54,252 nt of DNA from JAHIVN01 sp018816645 (GTDB lineage: Bacteria; Patescibacteriota; Dojkabacteria; JAHIVN01): contig JBDRHZ010000013.1 in the NCBI GenBank assembly GCA_043816305.1, positions 1 to 54,252 on the forward strand. The letters are read 5' to 3'. This document shows, in pieces, positions 34,533-43,938 of the stretch. The stretch's first letter is position 1; each line of letters starts with the position of its first letter. Made by a program: the position numbers and the translations under genes. The notes under the pieces are model-generated. The model was not told the origin of the DNA and did not search any database. It saw only the letters and a program-made list of their open reading frames with translations.

Positions 34533-35150
34533 ATGGGACAAGCAGGCACGTTAGTAATAGCTATTACAGGAACAATGACTTCGGGAAAGGCAGCAGTGAA
34601 GTATTTTCTTGTCGACAAAGGTTTTAAGTACATTCGACACACTGATCCGATTCTTCAGGAAGGTTTGAAGAGGAAACTGGACATGAAAGACAGACAAAAC
34701 TGGATAGATGTCCTTGTAGATATGAGAAAGAAAAGTGGATTGGAAGTTTTGTCCCAACTCGCTACAAAACAAATAACTGAAGGCGAAAGATATGTCATTT
34801 GTCCGATCAGACATCCTGCAGATATCAAATATCTGAAAAAGAAATACGATGCTCTCGTCATATTTATTGACTCTCAATTTGACACACGATATACGAGAAC
34901 TTTTCTAAAAGAACTGGGAGGAGGGATGACCAAAGCTGAATTTAAACAAAAGGATGACAATGAGAATAATCCTAGTGGTGCAGATAAAAAGTATTTGCCA
35001 AACATCGCTGCCTGCAGAGATCTATCTGATATAGTTATCGACAATGATGCTTCCCTGAATGATCTAAACAAGAATCTGACAAAGTTTCTTGAAAAAAGGC
35101 AAATAACCGACATCGTTGACACAGGAACATTTGATGATTTTGAGATTTAA
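34533..35150 (+). CDS. Deoxynucleotide-monophosphate-kinase-like P-loop protein
   Basis: A 205-residue NMP-kinase-like protein. The P-loop is GTMTSGKAAV (about residues 13-22), with Ala in place of the usual Ser/Thr after Lys. An RHPADIKYL segment near residue 98 and an IDSQFDTRYTR segment resemble the dNMP/dephospho-CoA-kinase fold. It lies 44 bp after the short reductase and 121 bp before the giant reductase, all on the same strand, so a role in dNMP phosphorylation for dNTP supply is a reasonable inference. The P-loop substitution leaves some doubt about catalysis. Confidence 0.65.
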   Translation: MGQAGTLVIAITGTMTSGKAAVKYFLVDKGFKYIRHTDPILQEGLKRKLDMKDRQNWIDVLVDMRKKSGLEVLSQLATKQITEGERYVICPIRHPADIKYLKKKYDALVIFIDSQFDTRYTRTFLKELGGGMTKAEFKQKDDNENNPSGADKKYLPNIAACRDLSDIVIDNDASLNDLNKNLTKFLEKRQITDIVDTGTFDDFEI

Positions 35151-35250
35151 GTATTACTGTTTCGATATTATTTGCTTGGGGCAAATATTTCTAAACCAAG
35201 GAATCAAAGAAAGCTCAAATAAAATTCAGGCTTTATATTTTGTGCTTTTC

Positions 35251-35256
35251 TATAAT
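35251..35256 (+). promoter_or_regulatory. -10 box before the giant reductase
   Basis: TATAAT 15 nt before the ATG at 35272; the -35 region is weak. It suggests the giant fusion can be transcribed apart from the upstream genes. Confidence 0.4.
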
Positions 35257-35271
35257 TCGACATAGAAACAC

Positions 35272-38200
35272 ATGAATAAATTAAAACCATTACCAAACTG
35301 CTATACCGAAAGTTCCAAAAGACTTCTTGCTAGCAGATTCTTGAAAACTGATAAAAAAGGAATGCCCCTTGAAACTCCAAAAGAGTTGTGGCTGAGAGTT
35401 GCCTCAGCCGTTGCCGAGGCCGAAGAGAATTATACGAAGGATAAGAAGATAAAATCTAAAGCTGAACAAGATTTTTTTGAAATACTGTATAATCTCCGAT
35501 TTGTTCCCAACTCACCTACTATCATAAATGCTGGAAAACGAAAAAAAACTCTATCCGGATGCTTTGTACTGCCTATAGAAGATTCTCTAGATTCCATATA
35601 TCAAACACTTTCAGATGCGGTTCAAGTTCAGTGGAAAGGTGGCGGTACTGGTTTCAACTTTTCTAAAATAAGACCAAAGGGAGACGAAGCTGGCGGGATC
35701 CCCGATGTTGCAGCGGGACCAGTACATATCATAAAGACGTATTCTGAAGCACTGATGGGTATACGACAGGGTGGCAAAAGGGGTGGCGGGAATATGGCTA
35801 TACTCAATGTAGATCATCCTGACATACTTGACTTCATACATCTAAAAGAAAGAGATCGTTCGATCATGAACTTCAATATCTCGGTAGGCATAACTGACAA
35901 GTTCATGCAGGCACTCAGAAATGACGAGAAATATAAGCTAGTTAACCCAAGAACCCGAAAAGCAGTCAATGAATTGGGGGCCAGTTTTATATTCAACGAG
36001 ATAGTACAGATGGCACAAAAGACAGGCGATCCGGGAATCGCCTTCATAGATAACATCGCCAAGGCAAATCCAACCCCAAATCTTGGAACTATGGATGCAA
36101 CTAATCCGTGTGGTGAGCAACCGCTTCTTCCGTACGAATCCTGTAACCTCGGACACATAAACCTTATTACTCATTTTGATTATAAGAAGAACGATATCGA
36201 CTGGCCTAAGATCAGAGAAACTGTGAAACGAGCTGTTCACTTCCTCGACAACATAGTTGACATAAACTACTTTCCTTTGAAAAAGATCGAAGAAATAACC
36301 AGGTATAAAAACAGGAAGATCGGCCTTGGCCTGATGGGCTTAGCAGATGTTCTTATTCTAAAAGAGATTCCCTACAATAGCGAAGCAGGAATCCGACTTG
36401 CACAGAAAATTATAAAGTTTATCCATAAGGAAGGTATAAAGGCCTCTTTAGATCTTGCTAAAAAACGTGGTACATTTCCTGCATACAAAGGAAGTCTTTG
36501 GCAAAAACGAAAACTTCCGCTTAGAAATGCAACTATTACAACAATTGCTCCAACTGGAAATACCAGCATAATTGGCGGAGCAACAGGGGGGATTGAACCT
36601 GCATATGCCCTGGCTTATAAAATCGGCGGTGTAGAAGATAAAAATTACCGGGCTACAGAAATTCTTTTCAACGTGAACCAGGCTTTTGTAAACCTAGCGA
36701 GAAAGTATAAGTTTTACTCACAAGCACTTATAGAAAAATTGGCCGCAAACGTACCTGTTTCGCAACTAACTGAAATCCCGAAAAAGTTTAAACCTATACT
36801 TGTAACAGCTCTTGACATAGAACCAATTTGGCACCTGAAAATGCAGGCTGCTTTCCAAGGAAATGTCGATAGTGCAATATCAAAAACCATCAATTTCCCA
36901 AATGATGCGACTGCTGAGGAAGTAAGAAAAGTATTTATAGAAGCTTATAAGTTGGGACTGAAAGGCGTCACAATTTATAGAGATGGAAGTAAAGATTCTC
37001 AAACATATGTTTCTACAAAGGATAGCCGACTAAACATTTCTAAGAAGTTCAAAGAACATCTTGCTTTTGTTATCGCAAGTAAGAACAAGAAAAAGCTGAA
37101 AGATATAGAAGAATTTCTATCTGAATATAATGGGTCTTTTCAGATAGAAGAGTGTACAACTAATCTGAAAATTAATGATCCCGTCAGAGAAAAAACAACA
37201 GAAAAAAAATTGATTTCAAGTGCCACACAAAGAGCTGTCTCAGTGGCACAGCAATGCGGAAAAATTACACTTGCAGATGAAACCGGATTTATTGTTCAAC
37301 AAAGATTAACAAATAAGTCGCTTGAAAAAACGACTTATCTCGGCCGGAATGATAATTATACAATTGCACTTTATAAAAAACTTACTTCTCTTTCTCTAAA
37401 AGATTCTACCAAGGCTTACATCGCATCTGCTGTTGCTATACACGACCCCATCCGAAACAAAACAATAAGTACTGTTACAAAGATACCTGGAAGAATAGTT
37501 AATATCAAAGATAGAAGGTACGAGCTGGCATTTATACATCAGGGCTTGGAATCATTCTCTACTGTTCCAAGCAAGGAGGATTTCAGGAGTTTCCACCATA
37601 GGTACAAGGCTCTACAGAAATTATTTGAAAAATTCAATGTATATAGAAAAGAAAAAATTGAGGTTAAGCTTTCTAAAAATGCCTATCATGTGCTGGAGAG
37701 ACGTGCGCTGAAAAAAGATAAAGAGGGGAAAGTTATAGAAACACCAAGTGAGTTGGTGGAGAGGATTGCAGAATATATTTCAAAAGCTTCAAAAAAATAT
37801 GGCTATTCAGCAAGTGAGATCGATAACTCAAAACAGCGATTCATAAGAGTTCTCAAAAATTTAGAGTTTCTTTGCGGGGGAGCACTTATCTGGGCCGGAA
37901 TGAGTGACAACACCGGAAAAAGAGCTATCTGGTCGAAGTGCTTTGTTCTTCCAATTGAAGATTCAATTAGGGAAATTTTTGACACATTGAACGATAACAT
38001 AGAAGTCCTAAGACATGGTGGAGGAACAGGCTTCAACTTCTCAAAGATTCGTTCTACCTATTCAACAGTTTCAAGTACAGGTGAAAAAGCTGCAGGTCCT
38101 GTTTCTTATCTCAAAGTATTCAATCGTGCTCAGGAAACAATTATAGGGAGAGGCGGAAGGCAGATGGGATCAATGGCTATACTAAATGTTGATCATCCAA

Positions 38201-40092
38201 ACATTCCTGAGTTTATCAGCGCAAAAGACGGCAACAACGAAATTGTTCATTACAACATCTCGGTAGGAATCACAAATGATTTTATGAAAGCTGTTCAGGA
38301 AGACAAGCGCTGGGAACTTGTTGACCCGCATGACAGAAATTCATACAGAAAAATGCATGCTCAAGAACTTTTCAAGAAAATTGCCCATAATGCATGGTCT
38401 TCTGGAGACCCTGGAGTTGTTTTCCTTGACCAGCTCGAAAGAGACAATCCAACTCCAAATCTGGGCAAAATTAACGCAACAAATGTTTGCGGGGAACAGC
38501 CTCTATTACCTTATGAATCGTGCAATCTCGGCAATATCAATCTCACAAAAATTGTGAGAGGCTTTCCTTTTCTGGATAATTCAAACATTACCAAAAGAAG
38601 TTTAGCTTATAAAACAAAGTTTGTTGACTGGAAGAAATTCGAAGAAGTCATTTTCACCGGTGTCGAATTTTTGGATAATATCATTGACATCAACAATTAT
38701 CCCATACCTCAGATTGAGGATATGACCAAGAAAACCCGCAGTATAGGCCTCGGGATCATGGGATTTGCTGATCTTCTCATCAAACTTGGGATTCCTTATG
38801 ACAGTGAAGATGCTGTAAAGTTAGCAGAAAAAATTATGCACTTCTTAAAACAAAAATCCCATGAAGCCTCAATGCAGCTAGGAGCAAAACGAGGCAACTT
38901 CCCTGCATATAGTGGAAGCGTCTGGGAAAAGCGACGAGTAAAACATATACGGAACTCGAGATGTACAACTATAGCACCTACAGGAACTGTATCTATAGTA
39001 GGCAATTGTAATCCTGGTATCGAACCAATATTCTCCCTAGTATTCAAGAGGATGCAGTCACTCGGAGGTGAAGACCAGATTGTTATCGAACCACTCTTTG
39101 AAGAGATCGCAAAAGCCAGAGGATTCTATTCGAAAGAACTTATGGAGAAACTTTCGGAAGGAAAGAAAATAGAAGAATTCGATAGTATCACTTCTGATGT
39201 AAAACAGATATTTAAGACTAGCCATGATATAAAGCCTGAGCACCACGTGAAAATTCAAGCAGCATTCCAAAAATACTGTGACTCTGCCGTTTCGAAAACA
39301 ATTAACCTGCCAAATACTGCTACAGTTAAGGACGTGAGAAATATATTTTTACTTGCTTACCAGCTTGGATGCAAAGGCATAACTATCTTCAGGGACGGCT
39401 GTAAAGCTGAAGCTCAGTCAACTACAATCCATGCTGAAGAGGAGAAAACCAAAGGTGAGATCAAGGTCTCTAGCGAACCACGCCACAGGCCGGCAGTAAC
39501 TCATGGATCTACCACTCAAGTTCAGACTGATCAAGGAAGACTGTACCTCACGATCAATGAGGACGATAAAGGATTGACTGAAGTATTTCTAAACATAGGT
39601 AAAAGTGGAGGGTATTCTTCAGGCTACTGCGAAGCCATAGGCAGACTCATTTCCGTTAGTGCCAGAGCAGGTCTAAGTGTCGATTCCATAATCGACCAGC
39701 TTAAAGGAATCCGCACATCTGCTCCGACTCTCAATAAAGGTATGTTTGTCTATTCAGTTCCTGATGCAGTAGCAAAAGTGCTAGAAAACTGGAAGAAAGA
39801 AAGAGAAGGTAGAATTTCTATGTTTAAAGAAAACAAAACTTTAACGGTAAAAACTGAAAAGGACATAGTTGAGGAGGAAAAGAAAGAAGTTCCAAAAGTT
39901 GAAGTGAGTCAGGAAATAAATGTTGAAGAGATCAAAAAAGATGACAGACCTGAGGAGGACAAGAAAGAATCCAAGTATTCAAACGACAACAAATACGATG
40001 ATCTGCCTGAATGTCCCGAATGCAGCGGAGACTTGGAATATGCTGAGGGCTGTATCCTCTGCAGAAGCTGCGGGTATAGTAAATGCGGGTGA
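35272..40092 (+). CDS. nrdJ: Fusion protein: class II reductase - Ham1/ITPase domain - class II reductase - TSCPD - zinc ribbon
   Basis: A 1606-residue protein. Module A (1-590) is a class II reductase with C97, active site NPCGE (C280, E282), partner C291 and a TTIAPTG loop (423-429). Residues about 596-790 are not an intein; they fit the Ham1/RdgB inosine-triphosphatase fold with IASKNKKKLKDIEEFL (601-616), LADETGF (667-673) and HHRYKALQKLF (775-785). Module B (about 795-1400) is a second complete reductase with C890, C1073, E1075, C1084. A TSCPD domain (about 1405-1510), a charged linker and a zinc-ribbon-like CPEC...CILCRSC tail (1591-1600) follow. The tail may re-reduce the active sites. 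A single polypeptide could make deoxynucleotides and remove non-canonical NTPs. Usual NrdJ has one module of 700-1000 residues. Confidence 0.92.
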   Translation: MNKLKPLPNCYTESSKRLLASRFLKTDKKGMPLETPKELWLRVASAVAEAEENYTKDKKIKSKAEQDFFEILYNLRFVPNSPTIINAGKRKKTLSGCFVLPIEDSLDSIYQTLSDAVQVQWKGGGTGFNFSKIRPKGDEAGGIPDVAAGPVHIIKTYSEALMGIRQGGKRGGGNMAILNVDHPDILDFIHLKERDRSIMNFNISVGITDKFMQALRNDEKYKLVNPRTRKAVNELGASFIFNEIVQMAQKTGDPGIAFIDNIAKANPTPNLGTMDATNPCGEQPLLPYESCNLGHINLITHFDYKKNDIDWPKIRETVKRAVHFLDNIVDINYFPLKKIEEITRYKNRKIGLGLMGLADVLILKEIPYNSEAGIRLAQKIIKFIHKEGIKASLDLAKKRGTFPAYKGSLWQKRKLPLRNATITTIAPTGNTSIIGGATGGIEPAYALAYKIGGVEDKNYRATEILFNVNQAFVNLARKYKFYSQALIEKLAANVPVSQLTEIPKKFKPILVTALDIEPIWHLKMQAAFQGNVDSAISKTINFPNDATAEEVRKVFIEAYKLGLKGVTIYRDGSKDSQTYVSTKDSRLNISKKFKEHLAFVIASKNKKKLKDIEEFLSEYNGSFQIEECTTNLKINDPVREKTTEKKLISSATQRAVSVAQQCGKITLADETGFIVQQRLTNKSLEKTTYLGRNDNYTIALYKKLTSLSLKDSTKAYIASAVAIHDPIRNKTISTVTKIPGRIVNIKDRRYELAFIHQGLESFSTVPSKEDFRSFHHRYKALQKLFEKFNVYRKEKIEVKLSKNAYHVLERRALKKDKEGKVIETPSELVERIAEYISKASKKYGYSASEIDNSKQRFIRVLKNLEFLCGGALIWAGMSDNTGKRAIWSKCFVLPIEDSIREIFDTLNDNIEVLRHGGGTGFNFSKIRSTYSTVSSTGEKAAGPVSYLKVFNRAQETIIGRGGRQMGSMAILNVDHPNIPEFISAKDGNNEIVHYNISVGITNDFMKAVQEDKRWELVDPHDRNSYRKMHAQELFKKIAHNAWSSGDPGVVFLDQLERDNPTPNLGKINATNVCGEQPLLPYESCNLGNINLTKIVRGFPFLDNSNITKRSLAYKTKFVDWKKFEEVIFTGVEFLDNIIDINNYPIPQIEDMTKKTRSIGLGIMGFADLLIKLGIPYDSEDAVKLAEKIMHFLKQKSHEASMQLGAKRGNFPAYSGSVWEKRRVKHIRNSRCTTIAPTGTVSIVGNCNPGIEPIFSLVFKRMQSLGGEDQIVIEPLFEEIAKARGFYSKELMEKLSEGKKIEEFDSITSDVKQIFKTSHDIKPEHHVKIQAAFQKYCDSAVSKTINLPNTATVKDVRNIFLLAYQLGCKGITIFRDGCKAEAQSTTIHAEEEKTKGEIKVSSEPRHRPAVTHGSTTQVQTDQGRLYLTINEDDKGLTEVFLNIGKSGGYSSGYCEAIGRLISVSARAGLSVDSIIDQLKGIRTSAPTLNKGMFVYSVPDAVAKVLENWKKEREGRISMFKENKTLTVKTEKDIVEEEKKEVPKVEVSQEINVEEIKKDDRPEEDKKESKYSNDNKYDDLPECPECSGDLEYAEGCILCRSCGYSKCG

Positions 40093-40100
40093 TTACTTTT

Positions 40101-40952
40101 TTAAGACAGAATATGTAGTTCGTAGGCAGCTCGAATCATCTGACCGAATTTTGAAGCTGTTTGAATTCGGTCTTCAGGATTGATGGCTAAGGCTTCATAA
40201 AAAGCACCAAATAAAAAACCAAATCTGTTATTTCCGTTAAGAATCTTTAGTAACTCGTTTTGACTCACACAGGTTCGACTACTGCTCAGAAATCCTCTTC
40301 GTTCTGTCAGGAGTTCTAACAAAGTTGATGCCAGACCATATACATCCATTCCTGGCAGAACAAACTCCGATGCACTCAATTGTTCTGGCGGGAAATAGCC
40401 CCAGGTTCCAGCTGGAGCGTTAAGTACTTGTCCCATATTTCTTGACTGTACAGGTAAACTTACTCCTAAATCCGCAAGTCTAAAAATTACTTCCTCTGAG
40501 TCAAATAGAATATTTGCTGGACATATGTCCCGATGTACCATACTTTCATTGTATGCCGCAACAGTATCGCACAAACGACAAATAGCATCGATCTGAGACA
40601 AAAGAGAAAGTTCCATAAAGAGTTCACGAGCCTTGGGACGGTCCAGAGAGATTCCTCTAGCATGTTCATAAAGGATGACTATAATCTTACCATTATCCCA
40701 ATATCCAAAAGGATTACAGATAAAATCACTTTGAGCAGCTGCATCACAAATTTCTGACCAGTAGTAAATCATATGTCTTGCAAATTCAACTCTATACTGT
40801 GCATACATAGACCTCACACCTTCCGACCAATTAGTCACTACCTTCCCTCCATGTAGCCTGGCACCTGTACCTGTGTCTACTAAAAGAGTAGGATACCCTA
40901 TCATTTTATCGACTTTGTCAACATAAGTAATTGGCTCAATATTAGATTCCAT
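40101..40952 (-). CDS. Serine/threonine protein-kinase-like protein
   Basis: A 283-residue Hanks-type kinase domain. The catalytic loop is HRDICPANILF (H140, D142, N147), the DFG motif is DLG (D161) and the APE motif is PPE (188-190) after GTWGYF. The C-lobe DVYGLASTLLELLT is typical. The N-lobe is degenerate: no glycine-rich GxGxxG loop is clear, and the ATP-anchoring Lys may be K37. It could be a weak kinase, a kinase of other substrates or a pseudokinase. A GGAG Shine-Dalgarno-like sequence precedes the ATG. It converges with the giant reductase gene. Confidence 0.8.
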   Translation of the reverse strand: MESNIEPITYVDKVDKMIGYPTLLVDTGTGARLHGGKVVTNWSEGVRSMYAQYRVEFARHMIYYWSEICDAAAQSDFICNPFGYWDNGKIIVILYEHARGISLDRPKARELFMELSLLSQIDAICRLCDTVAAYNESMVHRDICPANILFDSEEVIFRLADLGVSLPVQSRNMGQVLNAPAGTWGYFPPEQLSASEFVLPGMDVYGLASTLLELLTERRGFLSSSRTCVSQNELLKILNGNNRFGFLFGAFYEALAINPEDRIQTASKFGQMIRAAYELHILS

Positions 40953-40973
40953 TATCGACTCCGTTATTTCACG

Positions 40974-40982
40974 ATTATATCA
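40974..40982 (-). promoter_or_regulatory. Extended -10 promoter of the kinase gene
   Basis: Minus strand TGATATAAT, with TTGGTA 18 nt upstream of TATAAT as a possible -35. The start codon is 21 nt downstream. Confidence 0.6.
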
Positions 40983-41065
40983 CCCTATAGTTATTTATAC
41001 CAAACTGTAAAAAGATTGCAACACTTTGATTTTTATTGTAAAGTATATAGAGAAGTAGAAAAGCA

Positions 41066-42103
41066 ATGTTGAAAAATCTCAAAAAACTTGACGAAATTAT
41101 CTATATCACAGCCTTAGCGATTGGCATCATCATTGCATGCGTTTCGGTAGTGTTGATCATACGTAAGTTTTCAGCAAGTAATGCTATCGACAATTCTGCT
41201 ACAACCAGTTTTGAGGTCAAAACTGGAAAAATACTAGGTGACTTGTCAACAAATGTAGTTGTTGCCGACTATATATGCGGGAATGGAAACCAAGAAGGGA
41301 GCGAGGATTGTGATGGAAGCGACCTAGACAGCCAAACTTGCTCATTACTTGGATTTGATGGAGGAACTCTTACTTGCAACTTGAACTGCACATTCAATAC
41401 ATCTCTGTGCACTACTACTTCAGAGTACTGCGGAGATGGAGTGAGACAAACAGGAGAGAATTGCGATCAAAGTGACTTACACGGGAGTACTTGTGTATCG
41501 CTTGGTTATGACGGGGGAACACTCACCTGCTATAACAACTGCTCTTACAATAAATCCTCCTGCTATAACACATCTACTACCACTTCAACGACAACATCCT
41601 CATCCACACAAACTACTACAACTACATCTGCTCCTGTTATTGATGAAACGGATACTGACGGCGATGGTATGCCAGATTACTGGGAAAAACAGTATAGTTG
41701 TACAAATTACCTGATAGTCGATTCCTCTGAAGATGCTGACAATGATTCTCTCATAAACTATGCTGAATACTTAAATGATTGTGATCCTTGTAACTCAGAT
41801 ACTGACGGAGACGGTATGCCGGATGGATGGGAACTCGAATACTCCCTAAATCCAAATATTTATGATGCTTCAAGTGACCCCGATAATGATGGCTTTACAA
41901 ACTTAGAAGAATACGAGAACGGCACAAATCCTCGTGTTTCTGATATTAAAATTCCTACAGGATTACCTGAGACTGGTGAAAAAGAAAAAGGAACCAATTG
42001 GCTGCTGATTGGCGGACTAGCTATCGGATTTCTTATCCTTAGCGGAACTGCTTTATTCTTTGTTGCTCGCCGGAGAGGTGGTCGCAGTATTGATACATTC
42101 TAA
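41066..42103 (+). CDS. LPETG-anchored surface protein with Cys-rich and calcium-binding repeats
   Basis: A 345-residue exported protein. An N-terminal hydrophobic helix (11-33) is followed by two Cys-rich repeats (71-115 and 122-166), each starting CGxG and containing CD-x(3)-D, LG(F/Y)DGGTLTC, which match the DUF4215/Myxococcales-type disulfide repeat pattern. A Thr/Ser-rich linker (about 168-190) leads to thrombospondin-type-3-like acidic repeats with two copies of DTDGDGMPD (196-204 and 245-253) and a DPDNDGFTNLEEYENGT unit, likely calcium-binding. The C-terminus is a textbook sortase signal: LPETG (300-304), a hydrophobic helix, then RRR. A sortase would link it to the cell wall. No sortase gene lies in the window. 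Confidence 0.88.
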   Translation: MLKNLKKLDEIIYITALAIGIIIACVSVVLIIRKFSASNAIDNSATTSFEVKTGKILGDLSTNVVVADYICGNGNQEGSEDCDGSDLDSQTCSLLGFDGGTLTCNLNCTFNTSLCTTTSEYCGDGVRQTGENCDQSDLHGSTCVSLGYDGGTLTCYNNCSYNKSSCYNTSTTTSTTTSSSTQTTTTTSAPVIDETDTDGDGMPDYWEKQYSCTNYLIVDSSEDADNDSLINYAEYLNDCDPCNSDTDGDGMPDGWELEYSLNPNIYDASSDPDNDGFTNLEEYENGTNPRVSDIKIPTGLPETGEKEKGTNWLLIGGLAIGFLILSGTALFFVARRRGGRSIDTF

Positions 42104-42114
42104 GGAGCATTCGT

Positions 42115-43893
42115 TTATTTGACTTTTTTGTGCATGTAAAGTTTATCCAGTTTATAGCCCTGCTTTCTATAATAACCTCTTGTTCCGATAGCTGATATAA
42201 CAGCAATCTTATGGTAATCATTCTCCTTTGCTAGCCTTTCAGCCCTTTCTATTAACTTTTTCCCAAGTCCTAAATGCTGAACACCAGCTTCCTTATCAAA
42301 TTTCTGTCTTTTGATAAGTTGTTTCGCTTCTCCATAGACATGTACCTCACGTATCAAAGCGCTGTTTCGAATTTCATGAATGAAATTCTTACTTGATACA
42401 TTCTCAAACAGTAGTGATAATCTAAGAAAGCCCAGTATCTTTTCGTCATCTAATACATAATTCAAGAAGATCTCCTTACCAATATTTGTTTTATAAACTA
42501 TTGTTTTCAATTCTACATTCTTCATACTTAATTCTAAATTCCTGACTTCTCTGCATCTTATGCAGTTACACTTGAGACCTCTTTTCTTCATCTCCTCCTG
42601 AACTATCTGTCTGAAATTCGTTTCTTTCACCCCACTCACAACTTCAAACGACGGAATATCTCGAAATAATCGGCTGATCCTGCAATATCTGGGAACTACC
42701 GATTTGCCCTTGATGAGTAATTCTAGAAGCTGGCTTTTTGAGTACGGTTTATACTTCCCTTTTTTGTACAGTTTGTTCAGTTCTGTATTTTTTAAAAGCA
42801 TGCAGGGATAAATCTTTATTTCATCGGGACGCATAGCTTCATCACCAAATAGTTTTTTGAAGTCAATTAGGTCCTTTTGGGGACTTGAGCCGTACAAATT
42901 TAGCATCCAATGTAAGTGCAGTTTGAATCCAGCTAATCGCAGTAATCTAATTGCAGCTTCCGTTTGCCGAACCGTATGTCCTCTTTTGTTTAATGCTAGC
43001 AATTTATCATCGAGTGTTTGTACCCCCAGCTGAATCTTTGTTGCTCCAAGAAATCTGAGCCACTTCACATGGTCTTCGTTTACACAATCCGGCCTAGTTT
43101 CAATAACTAATCCAACACAACGATGTTTAGAAGTCTCATTTTGCTTTTGCTGAGTTAGTAGTTCGACTTTCAAATCAGTAAAATTCAGTTGACTGTAGCG
43201 ATTTGCTTGATTATTACTTCTATCGTTTTGGCTATCGATCTTGGAAGCGGGTTCAACGGCTCCTGCCATGAACCCTCGATAAGACAAAACACCTCCCTCA
43301 TTCATCGCTTTAAAGCATTCCCTTAGAAACCACACTTGATATTTCTTAGGATACGATGACCAGGTTCCACCCAAAATGATAAGCTCAATTTTATCTGTAT
43401 TATGTCCGATGTTCCTGAGAGCTTGAATTCTAACTTTTACCTGCCTGTAAGGATCAAATGCCAGCATTCTAGCTCTCATTGCTCCCGGCTCGCTGGACAA
43501 ATAGCTTTTAGGCTGTTCTTGCTCACTAGGACAGAACACACAGTTTCCAGGACACTTATAAGGCTTTGTAAGCACTGTAACAGGTGTTACACCGGAAATA
43601 GTTCTTGTTGGTTTTGTCTTAAGAAAGTCAAATATAAAACTATCTGCTTTAAGCTGTCCACTATTAGCTAATCTCCGGTATTCCCCAAGAATCTCACTTT
43701 TCGAATAAAGTTTATTTCCGTTCTTTGGATATTTCGTCTGAATGACTCGAAGTTTCTTTATATTTAATTTTTTTTGTTTAGCTAGTTCTAAAACTACCTT
43801 TTTAAGGGTTTTTATAATGAATGTATTATACAGGAAGAGAGTATTGTTTAGGAGATTAGTATTATAGGGTAGTAAATTTTTTGAATATTCCAC
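42115..43893 (-). CDS. elp3: Elp3-type radical SAM/GNAT tRNA wobble-uridine modification enzyme
   Basis: A 592-residue Elp3 homologue. The radical SAM cluster motif is CPGNCVFC (CxxxCxxC), followed by EPGAMRARMLAFDPYRQV as in other Elp3 proteins. Zn-type Cys residues appear at CNCIRC, and the C-terminal GNAT part contains GLGKKLIERAE and ends in a YYRKQGYKL motif. It adds a carboxymethyl-type group to U34 of tRNA; in archaea and CPR bacteria it acts alone without Elp1-6 partners. The first about 25 residues are Asn/Leu-rich and contain a TATAAT-like sequence in the DNA, so the true start may lie downstream, though no good codon is seen there. Confidence 0.92.
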   Translation of the reverse strand: MEYSKNLLPYNTNLLNNTLFLYNTFIIKTLKKVVLELAKQKKLNIKKLRVIQTKYPKNGNKLYSKSEILGEYRRLANSGQLKADSFIFDFLKTKPTRTISGVTPVTVLTKPYKCPGNCVFCPSEQEQPKSYLSSEPGAMRARMLAFDPYRQVKVRIQALRNIGHNTDKIELIILGGTWSSYPKKYQVWFLRECFKAMNEGGVLSYRGFMAGAVEPASKIDSQNDRSNNQANRYSQLNFTDLKVELLTQQKQNETSKHRCVGLVIETRPDCVNEDHVKWLRFLGATKIQLGVQTLDDKLLALNKRGHTVRQTEAAIRLLRLAGFKLHLHWMLNLYGSSPQKDLIDFKKLFGDEAMRPDEIKIYPCMLLKNTELNKLYKKGKYKPYSKSQLLELLIKGKSVVPRYCRISRLFRDIPSFEVVSGVKETNFRQIVQEEMKKRGLKCNCIRCREVRNLELSMKNVELKTIVYKTNIGKEIFLNYVLDDEKILGFLRLSLLFENVSSKNFIHEIRNSALIREVHVYGEAKQLIKRQKFDKEAGVQHLGLGKKLIERAERLAKENDYHKIAVISAIGTRGYYRKQGYKLDKLYMHKKVK

Positions 43894-43938
43894 AAAGACG
43901 ACTATAGGCTTCTATTAATGGGGCATCACTGGTTGTAA

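Noticed and set aside
35862..37640. Intein in the giant reductase
   Set aside because: Reductase genes often carry inteins, but the extra segment lies between two complete reductase modules and has Ham1 motifs, with no Cys/Ser at a splice junction and no HN-C/S end.
41472..41714. 80-residue overlapping plus-strand frame inside the LPETG protein
   Set aside because: It is frame-shifted repeat sequence (His/Leu-rich artefact of the Thr-rich linker) with no start context.
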